The position numbers and the translations under genes were made by a program. 64,000 nt of DNA, from contig CAJNDS010002714.1 of NCBI GenBank assembly GCA_905221605.1, positions 28,716 through 92,715 of the forward strand. The letters run 5' to 3'. Each line of letters opens with the position of its first letter. Within the stretch, counting starts at the first letter, position 1. The stretch is from Symbiodinium natans (Eukaryota; Sar; Dinophyceae; Suessiales; Symbiodiniaceae). The notes below the pieces were generated by a model. The model saw only the letters and a list, made by a program, of their open reading frames with translations, was not told the DNA's origin and ran no database searches. Shown here in pieces: positions 36,501-46,903 of the stretch.

Positions 36501-36891
36501 TTTGGGGATAAGGGTTTTGGGTTTAGGGTTTGCTTGGGAATCCGGTTGAGAAATCTTTGGCGTGGCTTAGGGCCTTAGGGAAGCTCAGGCAAGCTTAGAC
36601 TTCAGGTTTGACGGATGAGAAGCTGTTTTTGCTGGGGGCTCCAGGACAAGGATGCCAAAGAGCGCGTGCGCCGAATGCGTCGCACTTCGGGGATACATAC
36701 CTGAGTGTGCCTCCTTGAGAACGCCTGCTGGAGGCTCCTGTTGTGAGAAGTCGGATCGCAAGACACAACCCCCCGATCCTCACACTGCCAAAGATGTGAA
36801 CGAAGACTGCTTCGTAACACTTCATCTGGCAGCCGAAGGTCTTGTTCTCCGGCACCTTGATCTGGGCGGTGTGCATGCTGGTCTTCTCAGC
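33528..36891 (-). CDS. Triple KH-domain RNA-binding protein, vigilin-like
   Basis: KH domains bind single-stranded RNA. Vigilin-type proteins carry many KH domains and act on mRNA at ribosomes. Eleven exons join in phase: 36842-36891, 36353-36401, 36169-36243, 35556-35585, 35261-35338, 34991-35071, 34723-34767, 34334-34374, 34004-34058, 33759-33834 and 33528-33625. KH1 has KVPENKIGIVIGPKGSKIK and FTIVGPQQVPLA. KH2 has FPDLIGKGGVTIKAFK, then NVEVTIPGD and VTLAGKKDDVAEAK. KH3 has FLIGKSGSELRHIQNNYK, VKVNIPREHS and NVVVVGGPGDVARAKDYID. Introns use five GT, two GC and three GA donors. The frame stops at 33528 in telomere-like sequence. The 5' end is open; the exon cluster at 37-40.7 kb may be its N-terminal part. 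Vigilin orthology is inference. Confidence 0.85.
36487..36532. repeat. Degenerate TTTAGGG tract in the first recognised KH-gene intron
   Basis: About six TTTAGGG-like units within the 440-bp intron between exons 36842-36891 and 36353-36401. Confidence 0.8.
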
Positions 36892-37059
36892 CTCGGCATG
36901 TGGCACACCCCCACACATCGAGCGCCACAACAAGTGCTGTGGCAGTCCGTCTTCCTTTCCTCCCACGTGTCTTTCCGGCTTTCTTCTTTCTACTTCTACT
37001 TCTACTTCCTATGACTATCTGCTGCTGATGAGTTCACGAGTGGAAAGTTGAGGATGGCG

Positions 37060-37382
37060 CATTCTCAGCCTCAACAAGTGCCCGAGCTTCGGCACCTGGC
37101 GCATCACAAGCAAACCCCTTTGCCAACCTCACTTTGCAAACCTTTGTTGACAGTGGCTGGCTTGAAATACGAGGCGATCCAAGCTGAAGACGATCTTCAG
37201 TGTGCAAGCAACAGATGAAAGACAGACATGTCCTGCAAGGCGGAGGGGCCACAGCGAAGTGTTCTACAAGGCCCGTTGTTGAAACTCGGCTCGTGCGACC
37301 TTTCTCCTTGACACCCTGCATGAATGCGGCGATCTCCTCCTTGGAGGCTGCCTGGCTCAGGGGTGCAAGAGCTTTCCAACTT

Positions 37383-37418
<36 letters not shown>

Positions 37419-37808
37419 TATGAAAGGTTCGCAATTCGCAACCCCCCCCCCCTCCCCCCCCCCCCCCTCCCCCCTCCCCCCCCCCTCCCTTCCCCCCTCC
37501 CCCCCTCCCCCTCCCACCCTCCCTCCCCCCCCCCCCCCCTGCACCCCCCCGCCTTGGGTGGGGCCATCCCCGGGACGATGTTGGTAGGCGCCTTATGAGA
37601 GGTTTCCATCGGGGGTTGAGGGTTTGGGGTTTAGGGTGTAGGGAGGCACCTGCCTGAGTGCCGGCGCTACGGCGTTCTTCAGGATTTTCGTTGAACTGGG
37701 GCTTCGGACCATGCCAGGAACAGTCTTCTTGGCCTGTGCCGTGGCGACGGCCTTCGCACAACTTTCCAACGAACAGCACACACACGCACACACACACACA
37801 CACACACA

Positions 37809-37849
<41 letters not shown>

Positions 37850-40700
37850 ACGCACACACACACACACACACATGGAATCCTTGAGTCAATCTTGAGGTTC
37901 CTTTCAGCAACAGCATAGCCGCCATAGCCTGCTCGCGCTTGCGCTGTTCCTCCTTCTCCTTCCTGCAGACGCACCAAACACCAACACGCACCTTGGGTGT
38001 GCTAGCTGTGGCTCCCCACATTCAGCCGCTCCCGTCCTCTTCTCGGCCTTCTTGGACAAGCCCGTCGACTGCTCCCAGTCTCCTCCGGTGCCATCATCCT
38101 CAGAGTCGCCAAGAGGCTGGATGTGATGAGAGCCACGCTGTTGCAAACGCAGCAGCTGGCACACAAAAATAGAGGCCACTGCCATCTCATAGGGCTGCAC
38201 CAGATCGACTCGATCCTTGTTGTCCGGCTCCTCCAAGATGTGAGGTGCCACGACGCTGGTGACGTGACACACGTGACACACGTGACACGCGTGACACGCG
38301 TGACACACGTGACACGCGTGACACACGTGACACACGTGAGCTGCTTTGTGAGTCACTTGGGGCATGGCCATGTCGTTGGGGCACTTCTGATCACTTCTGT
38401 GTCTCTTACAGGGAAGAAACAAAGGTTTCGCGCAGCGCTGCATCTCCCGTTTAACAGCCTGAACATTCTCCATCATTGCCCCAATCCACCTCCTTATCCA
38501 CTTGTGCTCTCGCAACTGTTCGATGAAGTTAAGAGCATCCATCCGCATAACTTCCGCATACATGCGTGGTTGAACCTTCTTCCGTCCGAGTCCTTCTCCT
38601 CTTTTGGAGGTGCGCCTTTGGCCTTGGCAGCCTGCTTCGCAGCAGGCTTCGCGGCTGCCTCAGAGGTATTGCCATGATGCACCTTAGGACCTTTTGCCTC
38701 AAGGATTCGTAGCGAAACGTCTCGACGTGCGCTGCTCTCAAAGGCTCTACGGTCTGGGAAACAGCGACCGCGCCTTCGTCGCGGGCGCAGGCGCCGGTGC
38801 CGGCGCAGGCTCGGCCTTGGCCTTGGCCTTGCCTTTCGGCTGCGCCTCCCGGCTGAGATGTGTGCGAAAAGCGCTGCGATTCTTCAGTCTTTATGCTTGC
38901 TTGCTGTACTTTCAGGACCCCAACTGAAAGAAGCGCCACCGCTCCTTGAGAAACCCAACTCTGCAACCTTCTGCTGCCAACCTGGGACACAAGCCCCCCC
39001 CTAAGCCCCATGAGCTCATCAGCATCCTGCCTTTGGCTCCGGCGCAGGCGCTGGAGCCGGGGCCTCCTGGCACGTTGGAGACAGCGTCAGCCAAAGATAG
39101 ACACCGGCACGGGCGAACCCTCACCCCCGCAAGCACGCTGCACGCTGCACATCACAAAAGCCTCAGACTCCAGATCCAAAGGTCAGCAGCCTTACGTCCC
39201 GCGGCCTTCTTGCCTCCTGCCTTGGCTTTGGGATCCGCCTCCGCACATGCGGAAGGTGTGCAGGTCATCCGTCAGCTACAGAACAAGCCATGACGACCAA
39301 GAGCCACAGCCCAAACCACCATGCAGGTGATGCAGCTCTTGCTCTGAACACTCTGGCCTTCTTTGCTGCCTCCTTTGGCTTGGCAGCCTTGACACCATCC
39401 AACATCTAGAGCCGCGAACCGAAATTACACGCAGCTGCACTGTCTTTGCCTGGACCCTGCTGGGACACTTCGCGTGGAGATTAGGAGAGTCTCTGAGTGC
39501 AGAGTATCGGATCCGGCCTCAGGGGCAGCGGCTGCCTTGGCGGCAGCCTTGCCCTTGGCCTTCGGGGGCTCCATCTTGGGGATGTTGGGGGAAAAAATGC
39601 TGGGAAGAACGAGACACTTTCCCAAAAAGCATGTTCAAGCAAAATGGGGGTCGGCCTTCGGCTCCGCTTTCGGCTCCGGCTTCGGTGGCTCTTCCTGGGA
39701 GGTTGCATTTTAGACTTCAGAACACAAAGACATACAAAGACCATCAAAAAACATCAGAAACCCAAGAACATCCGAAACGGGCCTTCTTGGCTTGCGCCTT
39801 GGGCTTTGCCGCCTCGGCTTCAGCTGACAGGCAGTGACCGAACCCAGCCCTCTTGAGGCTGCGGAGCACCGTCAAGGCTTGGGGCGGCACAGCCTTCGCG
39901 GCTTCCTTTGCCTTCGCCTTGCTAGCGGGCCCACACACTTCCACTACGAAACACAGGTGCACGTGTCTGAGCATGTTGGCGTGCAGGCGCGTAAATATGC
40001 GCTTGCCATCACAGTCCATCTCGCACCCGTTTGAGCCGATGATCAGAGACATTGAAATCTGAAACCCCGGGCCTTCGGATCAGGCGCCGGCGCAGCCTTC
40101 GCCTGTCCAGGGGGGTTCTGCCACAGAACGATCCATTCCGTCACCCGGAGTCTCACACATCAGACAATTGCGCTCGAAACAAAGGGCGCCCTGATCAGAA
40201 CCATAATCAAAGACTCGCCCAACTCCCCTCTCCTTGGGCTTCTTCTCCGGCACAGGTTCCGGAGCAGGTGCCGGGGCCGGGTTATCTGGCACCGACAAAG
40301 ATCTGAATGGGTGGAGGTCCGAAGTGAATCTATCCATGGCTATCACTTGAAAAACGTCGCTTGCCCAGATGGTCAAACAAAGTAGCGATCCTGCTGAGAG
40401 CGTGCCTTCGGCGAACTTTTCGTCCCGCGCCTTCACGTCGGATTGGTCCACTCACATGAGCATGCTCATGCCCGCAAGAAGAGAAGCAAAGCTTCGCAAA
40501 CCCCTGCAACAGGCCAGATCGAAGACCCCACTCGCCTTCTTCGCCGCGCGGCGCTTGGCGCTCTTGGACCTTCATCGCCAAACGCAAGATGCCACAGCGC
40601 GGCCGAGAATACAAAGGCGTGATCATCTCGAGTTCGCGAACCCCTACACTTCATGCTGAGGCAAGGGCAACTCAAACTCGCCGTTGTTGGTCACCTTCGG
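37060..40700 (-). CDS. Ala/Pro/Lys-rich exon cluster, unidentified
   Basis: A series of minus-strand coding-like stretches of low complexity: about 40640-40690 (VTNNGEFELPLPQHE), 40530-40590 (KSAKRRAAKKASG), 40215-40270 (APAPAPEPVPEKKPKE), 39510-39575 (PKAKGKAAAKAAAAPEA), 39175-39235 (PKAKAGGKKAAGRKAADL), 39030-39075 (APAPAPAPEPKA), 38780-38850 (KGKAKAKAEPAPAPAPAP), 38590-38660 (AAAKPAAKQAAKAKGAPP), 38010-38110 (acidic, DSEDDGTGGDWEQSTGL) and 37290-37345 (QAASKEEIAAFMQGVKEK). Such Lys/Ala/Pro segments suggest a disordered, nucleic-acid- or chromatin-associated protein. It could be the N-terminal half of the downstream KH gene or a separate gene. Boundaries were not resolved. Confidence 0.5.
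37384..37549. repeat. (GA)n followed by C-rich runs
   Basis: A (GA)n run at about 37388-37417 is followed at 37441-37549 by long C runs broken by T. On the minus strand this is G-run DNA able to form quadruplex structures. It creates false poly-Pro and poly-Gly frames. Confidence 0.95.
37777..37873. repeat. (CA)n microsatellite
   Basis: About 48 CA units with a few C and G interruptions. Tall Thr/His and Cys/Val frames are artefacts. Confidence 0.95.
38264..38340. repeat. 9-bp GTGACACRC minisatellite
   Basis: Eight to nine tandem copies alternating GTGACACAC and GTGACACGC. Every unit junction forms the palindrome CACGTG or CGCGTG. Confidence 0.95.
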
Positions 40701-41319
40701 CTGGCACGCTCTGTCTAAATTGTCTAATCTAGCGTCAACTCTCAACTGGGAGGCCGTCACCGAGACACTTGGGATGGTTTACCTTATAGGTTTAGCTGCT
40801 CTGCCAAGCCGCCTCAGCCATCGTGAAAGGTGAGAATGCAGGTGATCGGAGGCGCCTTACTCACAATTGAACAAAAAGCTTGGTCGCGGTATCGAAAAGG
40901 GATGTGCTCTCTTCCTTTGGAGATACCTCATCTATGGGACATTGTGGCTGCGTGCTGGTTTGAGACTCCACGCGGACGCCAACAGAGCAAACACCACCTC
41001 GGAAACTCCAGCCAGTTCCAGCCACGCGGCTGTGGGCGAGCGGGTAGTCAAGGCCGGTCGGGGCCAAAACTTCAAGCAAACTGTCGAGCCAAGGAAGCAT
41101 CGGAGATGAAGTACCATGCGAATGGGCGTTCCACACCGCAGAAGCCCGAAGGGTAAACCCCAAGGCTTCCTTTGGAGGATGCGATTGCCTCCAGGACAAT
41201 GCCAGGAATAATGCCAGGATCAAGCTTTCCCAGCCCTTTGCAAAAGCTAAAAAGCTAGAAAGACTGGAGCTTGTAGTCAGAGCATGCGGCTACCAGGTCA
41301 AGTTTTCTTCAATTTCTGC

Positions 41320-42190
41320 AATGAGACAATGGAAGTAGTTGAGGAACGTAACTTCAGTTGCCAAAGACACGTCCGGCTCCCCAAGCCCGAGCCTCTTGGT
41401 ACAGAAACTTCGTGCGGGCGCCAGCCCAGACCTTGTCAAGCTTTGCCCCGCAAGGGCTTCAATTTTCAGAAATAGCTGATTCACACTGCTGTACATGCTG
41501 GTGCCCTGCAGATTGCGGGGGCCTTGTCGCTGGCCAAGGTGAAGCCCAGCTCGAACGGTGCCGACGCGACTAGGCGAACCTGTCCGCAACATGAGCACAA
41601 GTCCTGTAGGTGGGGGGGGCGATGGCTTCATGTCTGAGAGTCACGGCACGGCGAGAGGCATTAGGATGCTCAAGCCAGGCCTCTGAAGTGATCTTACCGA
41701 TCTTGCACATGAAAACCAGCTTGGCCGGAAACTGACAGAGCAGGGCACTTCCGGGCTGAACCAGCTGCGAGGTTGGAAGACTGCAGGTGCAGGATTGGTG
41801 CAGGCACCCAAAAGTTGTTGATGACGCATGTGACCCCACCGGAGCTTCAACTTGCTTACCAGCCCCAGGGTGACCTAGGTCGGCCTGGGGTGGCCTAAGG
41901 TGGCCTAAGGTGGTCTAGGGTGCGGCTTCCAGGTTGGACCTTGATGCCCGAAAGGAAGCCCTCGCTGATGCAATCAGCGAAGTCCTGCAGCACGGCGAGA
42001 CTTCATTCATTCTCACAAGGTTACGGTTACGCGCAGCACAGACCAAGAGGTGAAGCAAAGCGCGGTGTGGACTGGTAACACGCCAAACTCTCGCCCTGTC
42101 ATCGTGTCGCGATGTAGTACGAGCGAAACCTGCCTGCACCCGGCGCTCGTTCACGGAGACCAGGCGATCCCCAACCTGGATGCCGGCCTG
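41320..42190 (-). CDS. Possible PDZ-like multi-exon gene
   Basis: An exon-like stretch at about 42135-42190 after an AG acceptor encodes AGIQVGDRLVSVNERRVQ. This resembles the GD-x-L/I-x-x-VN core of PDZ domains. Further coding-like stretches are at about 41935-41990 (VLQDFADCISEGFLSGIKV), 41650-41800 (FPAKLVFMCKIGKITSEAW) and about 41480-41560. Only a fragment of the putative PDZ is visible, so the domain call is tentative. Confidence 0.35.
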
Positions 42191-42716
42191 GCATATGTTT
42201 GGTGTGCAGGTCTGCCACCCCTCATCGTCTCTCGCTGGCTTCGAAAACGCTAAACGCATCCCTCTTCATGACGAAAATCGGGCCCTTTCCTCCATACCAC
42301 TACTGCGGAATCCCGGCATGCTGCCTTCTCCGCAAGCCCAGGGTTGCGAAGCATCTGGACCACAGCCCCAGACTGCCGGAGGCCTTTGAGGGCCGTCGGG
42401 TTATTTCCTGAGTGGGAAGGGGGGAGTTCGGGGAGCGATTCACTATTGCATCTATGTGCTCCCTTGGAAAGCCCGTTGGAAAGCAATTTGGTTCGGATGG
42501 TTTTGTACACGTATGTGCACTGGCGCACAATAGCCACAAAGCCCACTCGGGGAAGGGATTCCTGGAACTATTTTGGGGATCCTATTCGGGATTCTACATT
42601 TCGGAGACAACAATAACGGCACCCCCATGGTACCCCCTCACTTTCTGGCCTGGTCGCAGCACAAAGTCCTCGCGCAGCATTCGGCCTTGGCCAGAATAAT
42701 CGTAATGGACATACAT

Positions 42717-42721
42717 GTATG

Positions 42722-42753
<32 letters not shown>

Positions 42754-42775
42754 AAAATGTATATACATACATATA
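42717..42775. repeat. AT-rich microsatellite
   Basis: Mixed (TA)n, TATG and TACA units. Confidence 0.93.
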
Positions 42776-42779
42776 GAAG

Positions 42780-43985
42780 GCTGAGCAGAGGACTGTCTTG
42801 ATACACCACAAGCCGTCCCACGAGGCCTCAGGCAGATCTTCGAGAAGAAGCGTCCCATCTACTTAGCCTTCGACCAGGCGAAAAAAGCGGCCGCCAGGCC
42901 CCAAGCCAGCCAGCCGCCGCTGCTGCTCCCAGGCTTGCTCCTACAAGCGATCCTTCCCTGTTTTCCGTCTTAGGGGTCTTAGCTTGGTGGTTTAGGGCTC
43001 AAGGATCCGACAAGCAGTTGCTGCGATCCTCGAAGTCAGGGAGGCCCTCCTCGCCAAGGCAAGTGGAGCTCTTCGCGTCGCCTTGGAGGCTCTTTGCGGG
43101 TCACATGTCCCCCTCATGTGGCCATTCTTGCTGTGCTGCCGCCGCCGCGCGCTCCACAGCGGAGGGCCGAGGGGGTCGCGGGGACCGAGGGGCCTGAGTC
43201 CTCACAAAAGTGCGTGCGCATTGAAGTCAATGCAGCTTTGAGGTTGAGGGATTAGGGCTCGCGGCTAGGGGCACACAACGAAGCTTATGCACTCTCGGAA
43301 GCAAACTCTCCGCGCCTGGTTGCCGCCGGCCGTAGGGTCTTCTTGCCTGCAAGGGCTGCCACTGCGCTTCAAGCCAACCCTTGCCTGGACTCCTCGCCCA
43401 CGTTGTCCACGTCCCACGGAACCCCGAAGCGTGGTTAACGAAAAAAACCTAAGAATGCAACTGGCCAGTGCCCTACAAACTGCTTGAAGGTTCAAAAGGG
43501 CTTCGTTTTGGCATGACCTTGACAAGCTACAAGCTAGAAGGCGCACCACCCGACGTCTACCTCCAACTTCTCTGCAAGCTTCAAGCCCATTCTGTTCATC
43601 CTATCTTCAAGGACACCCTAGACCCAGGAGATGAAGCTCACTGCCCAGAACGCTCGGCCCACACCATCCGGAAGCTCCGAACGCCAGACCCGAAGATATG
43701 GAAGACACATGGGCTACACTGGTGCTAACCCGGGGCTTTGCGGGGTTAAGGCCTTTAAACTGTTTTGGGCTCCTGGGGACTTAGATAGTTCTTAGACTCG
43801 AAAACACCAAAGTCTGGCCTGGGCTTCTGGGGCTCCCCTCTCTCCTGGCCGTGAGTTGGTTTTTACTTTCAGGGCTTCGGAGGAGGCTCGGTTCTTTTCG
43901 GAGCTGCTCAAGGTTTCTGGGCTTCAAGGCTGCAGATCATGTCGGCCCTACCCAAGCGTTCTCAGATCATGTAGTAGGGCCTAGC
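42780..43985. other. No gene firmly recognised
   Basis: A plus-strand frame at 43468-43728 (for example GAPPDVYLQLLCKLQAHS) is mildly coding-like but isolated and against the prevailing strand. Nothing else is supportable. Confidence 0.35.
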
Positions 43986-43989
43986 CAAC

Positions 43990-44152
43990 CGCTCTCCTCT
44001 TCTTTTCTTAAGAGAGGACCTCAAGCGTTCCTTCTTGAGAACAAATTCAGCCTGCGCCTCGTCACCACCATGCGCCAGCTGCATCTTTGGCTCGTCCTCG
44101 CAGAATCTGCTGATACATCTGATACACTTTTTTGCTTCTGTTTCGTCAAGCT
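43990..44152 (-). CDS. Coding-like charged exon, unidentified
   Basis: Following a CCAAG acceptor, the frame reads LDETEAKKCIRCISRFCEDE, then EFVLKKERLRSSLKKRRGE. It is a highly charged, probably helical segment. It is the last minus-strand coding signal before the mitochondrial-type block. Confidence 0.4.
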
Positions 44153-45466
44153 TGGCACCATGGTGCCCGATTCCCCGCTCTCCAGCGCATTCAGCACTGC
44201 CATGGCCGCGTGGCGGGCAGCCCGGTGATCGCTGGGCCACGCGGCCAGCATGGCTTGCCGCCAGCGGCTGACCTCTGGGACTTGGGTTCTCAGGAGCTTG
44301 CCTCTACGCCCTCCCCGCAACACCACAGCAGCCGAAGGCCTGGAGCGCACCACAACGCACACCCGGGCGTAGTGCAAACAACGGGCTGTTGCTCATCACC
44401 TCCTTCCACTGCAAAGACACCGCCCGAAAAAAGCGGGGCAGGCAGACTCGCATAGTACTCCAGCCTCCTGCGGAGGATTTTTGACCACCTCATGCCACAA
44501 ATCCTCATGCGGGAGCGCCCGAGCAATTCAAGAGAGCATGGTACACACATAACGGACACTGGCACGCAGCGATCACTTCCGTTTGGCTGTGGCAATGCTA
44601 TCGCAGAACCCTAGGCTTAAAGTTCGAGGCCAGGATACCCACGAGCTGAACGAGTAGAGAACATCATCGTCGTCATCATCACAGGCCATGCCGCTTGGCA
44701 CGCATGAAGACAATTCAGACTGTATCCCTGCCTGCTCATCGACCCTTGCACAATCATGCTTGCAAGGGAAGCCCCCTTTGGCGACTAGCTAGAACACAGA
44801 ACTAGACTCCAACCTAACCTAGGGCTTTGGGGCTTTGGATGTGTGCGGCTGCTCTCACTGATAAATGGCTATCAGGAGGGAACGAATGAAAACCAGCTAT
44901 TTAATTAGTAAATGAACGAAGTGATCCTAAATTACGTTCACCTTTCTCCCCTTTACCATTAGGATTCTCTTCACCTCTGCCTCTAGGAGATAATAGTATT
45001 AAAATAAGCCCCTTGTACACCCCCTATAAGCCTGTTAACGAACCTCACTCACGAATCTGCCATTAACACCTTCATTACGTTTATAATGTAAGCCGCAGTG
45101 AACCTATGAACCAGACCAAGGATTCACGGGACGGGCACAATATGGTCTAGGAACCTAACATTGAGGGCTCTTTAACCTCTTCATAATGGATGGGAGATGC
45201 AGCGGCTGTCCTATAGAAATCCAAGGTCAAGATTGAAACGCACACATGACAGCCTGAATGTTGTTCACTCACACCTTATATTAATATTGGATTTCAAGAA
45301 GAGATAAAGGACGTCCATGAAGCATTAAATCCCGTACTAAATTCATTCATTCCGTTCATTATTATTATTGCGCTCACGCATTCATTATATTATATTCGCT
45401 TCTTTCTTCCTTTTACCCACAGCATTTAATAGTAAATTGTAAGGGCTAGAAAAATAGTAATATTTT

Positions 45467-46210
45467 ATGAGGCCCTTTTGTACGTATTATTTGGTATTTT
45501 GGAAATCTAAACATTTAGAAGTTACATCAGATTCATTTTGTTTTCTTATTAATAGTTCTTGGTTATTATTCTTTGCTCTTATTATAATTCTATTTATCTT
45601 TACAGGATTTAATATTTATTGTTGGACTGGAATTCACTTCTCATAGAATTATTTTCTTATATTTTATCATCTTTTATTTGGATTAATTTATAGTTTTCAT
45701 ATTTGGTCTAGAGATTTATTAAGAGAATTCACTAAAAAATATGAAGTCTTATTAATAATCTTTTTTCTTCTTTTTGGGGGTTTTCTAGTTTCTGAAGCTC
45801 TATTATTTGTATCCTTCTTTTGGACATCTTTTCATTTATTATCTTGTCCAACTTTAGGGATGTGGCCTGGAGAAGCTTTCTATCTTCCAGATCCTTGTGA
45901 ATTAACTTTTGCTAATACACTTCTTTTATCTAATGCTGCTATATCTTTAGGAAATGCTTTTATTAATTTAGAAATTTCATCACAATATATTATTTTCTTC
46001 ACTTTGTGGTCATTCTATTTATCTTCTCTTTTTATTAGTTTGCAGATTAAAGAATTTCGTATTCTCGCATATTCAATTAATGATTCACTTTATAGTTGTC
46101 TTTTCTTTTTTCTTACAGCATTACATTTCTTTCATCTAATTCTTGGTATTTTACTTCTTTTTCTTATCTTCTTTTCTTGTACTGCTTTCGTTCGCCAATA
46201 TTATAATTAA
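45467..46210 (+). pseudogene. cox3: Mitochondrial cox3-like gene with one in-frame stop
   Basis: Cytochrome c oxidase subunit III is a core membrane subunit of respiratory complex IV. The frame runs from an ATG at 45467 to TAA at 46208-46210 (247 codons). It has seven or so hydrophobic segments and the family hallmark SEALLFVSFFWTSFH, followed by GMWPGEAFYLPDPCEL. Near the C-terminus is LTALHFFHLILGILLL, the expected last-helix signature. Codon 60 (45644-45646) is TAG after TGIHFS. In dinoflagellate mitochondria, A-to-G mRNA editing could turn UAG into UGG (Trp); alternatively this is a dead nuclear copy. Dinoflagellate cox3 usually lacks an encoded stop, whereas this one ends in TAA. Confidence 0.85.
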
Positions 46211-46252
46211 AGCGTGCATCACTACGTTCTTTACCTTATAATTACAATATTG

Positions 46253-46306
46253 TGCTCACTTAAAAGCCCTTTGAAAATATATTAAAATTGGGCTTTTAAG
46301 TGAACA
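46253..46306. repeat. 17-bp inverted repeat downstream of cox3
   Basis: Arms 46253-46269 and 46290-46306 pair over 17 positions with one G-T wobble and a 20-nt loop. Such hairpins are a feature of dinoflagellate mitochondrial intergenic DNA. Confidence 0.85.
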
Positions 46307-46318
46307 CTATTACTATTA

Positions 46319-46353
46319 TGCGGGCACACTAATAATATTTTCATAGGCCCGCA
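46319..46353. repeat. 7-bp GC-rich inverted repeat
   Basis: TGCGGGC (46319-46325) and GCCCGCA (46347-46353) form a perfect stem around a 21-nt AT-rich loop. Confidence 0.7.
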
Positions 46354-46399
46354 CACTATATTTTATTAGTCTTTTCTCTTCTTAACGGGCTAATAGAGG

Positions 46400-46903
46400 A
46401 GGGCGAACCCCCCAACTTTAAGGAGACGCAAGTGACGCGCCAAGACTTGTGGCTTCCTCACAGCGCTCATCCCCAATTCTCCGCAACACCACACGTCACG
46501 ACACGTCATGGACCTGTACTGTACAGTAGTGTACATTGGGCAGGGCTTTTTTTACACCCCGAATTGGCTCCCTTGGCACCCTGTTCAGGATTTGGGTTTT
46601 TTTCGCACCCTGTCCGGACTGCCCTGGGCTGGGTCTGGGGCTTTTTTCGCGCCCGGGCTGAGTTTAGTGCTGCACATGTTTAGGGGCGATTCCCAGCTTG
46701 GGGGTCGGCTTCTTCAGGGGGATTGGAGTCATTTGGGGATGAGGCCAGGCTGGGTCTCATAGCTGTGCTTAGGCTTAAGGCTTACAGGTTGAGTTTCGGT
46801 GTTATGGCCAGGTTTAGGGTCCATGGAGAGACCTCTACCGTTACGTTTCGGGCTTAGGGCGCTTTGGGGTCTTTTGTTTTGGGGGGTCTTTTTTTTATCG
46901 ATT
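46400..46903. other. Junction between mitochondrial-type block and satellite
   Basis: GC content rises again here. T-rich and telomere-like words begin to appear after about 46730. No gene was recognised. Confidence 0.5.

Larger units (their letters stand above)
44880..46400. other. AT-rich mitochondrial-type DNA block
   Basis: Composition switches abruptly to AT-rich at about 44880 and back at about 46400. The block contains cox3 and inverted repeats typical of dinoflagellate mitochondrial intergenic DNA. Part of 44940-45260 could hold rRNA fragments (for example CTTGTACACCCC near 45012 resembles the SSU 3' region), but this was not verified. In a nuclear contig with satellites on one side it is either a NUMT or an assembly join. 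Confidence 0.7.

Noticed and set aside
37381-38021. Frames with poly-Cys/Val, poly-Gly and poly-Pro
   Set aside because: They come from (CA)n, (GA)n and C-run repeats. A few coding-like stretches nearby were kept separately.
42983-43000. Possible spliced-leader relic (GGCTCAAG)
   Set aside because: Only eight bases match the dinoflagellate spliced leader end, and the rest of the leader is absent.
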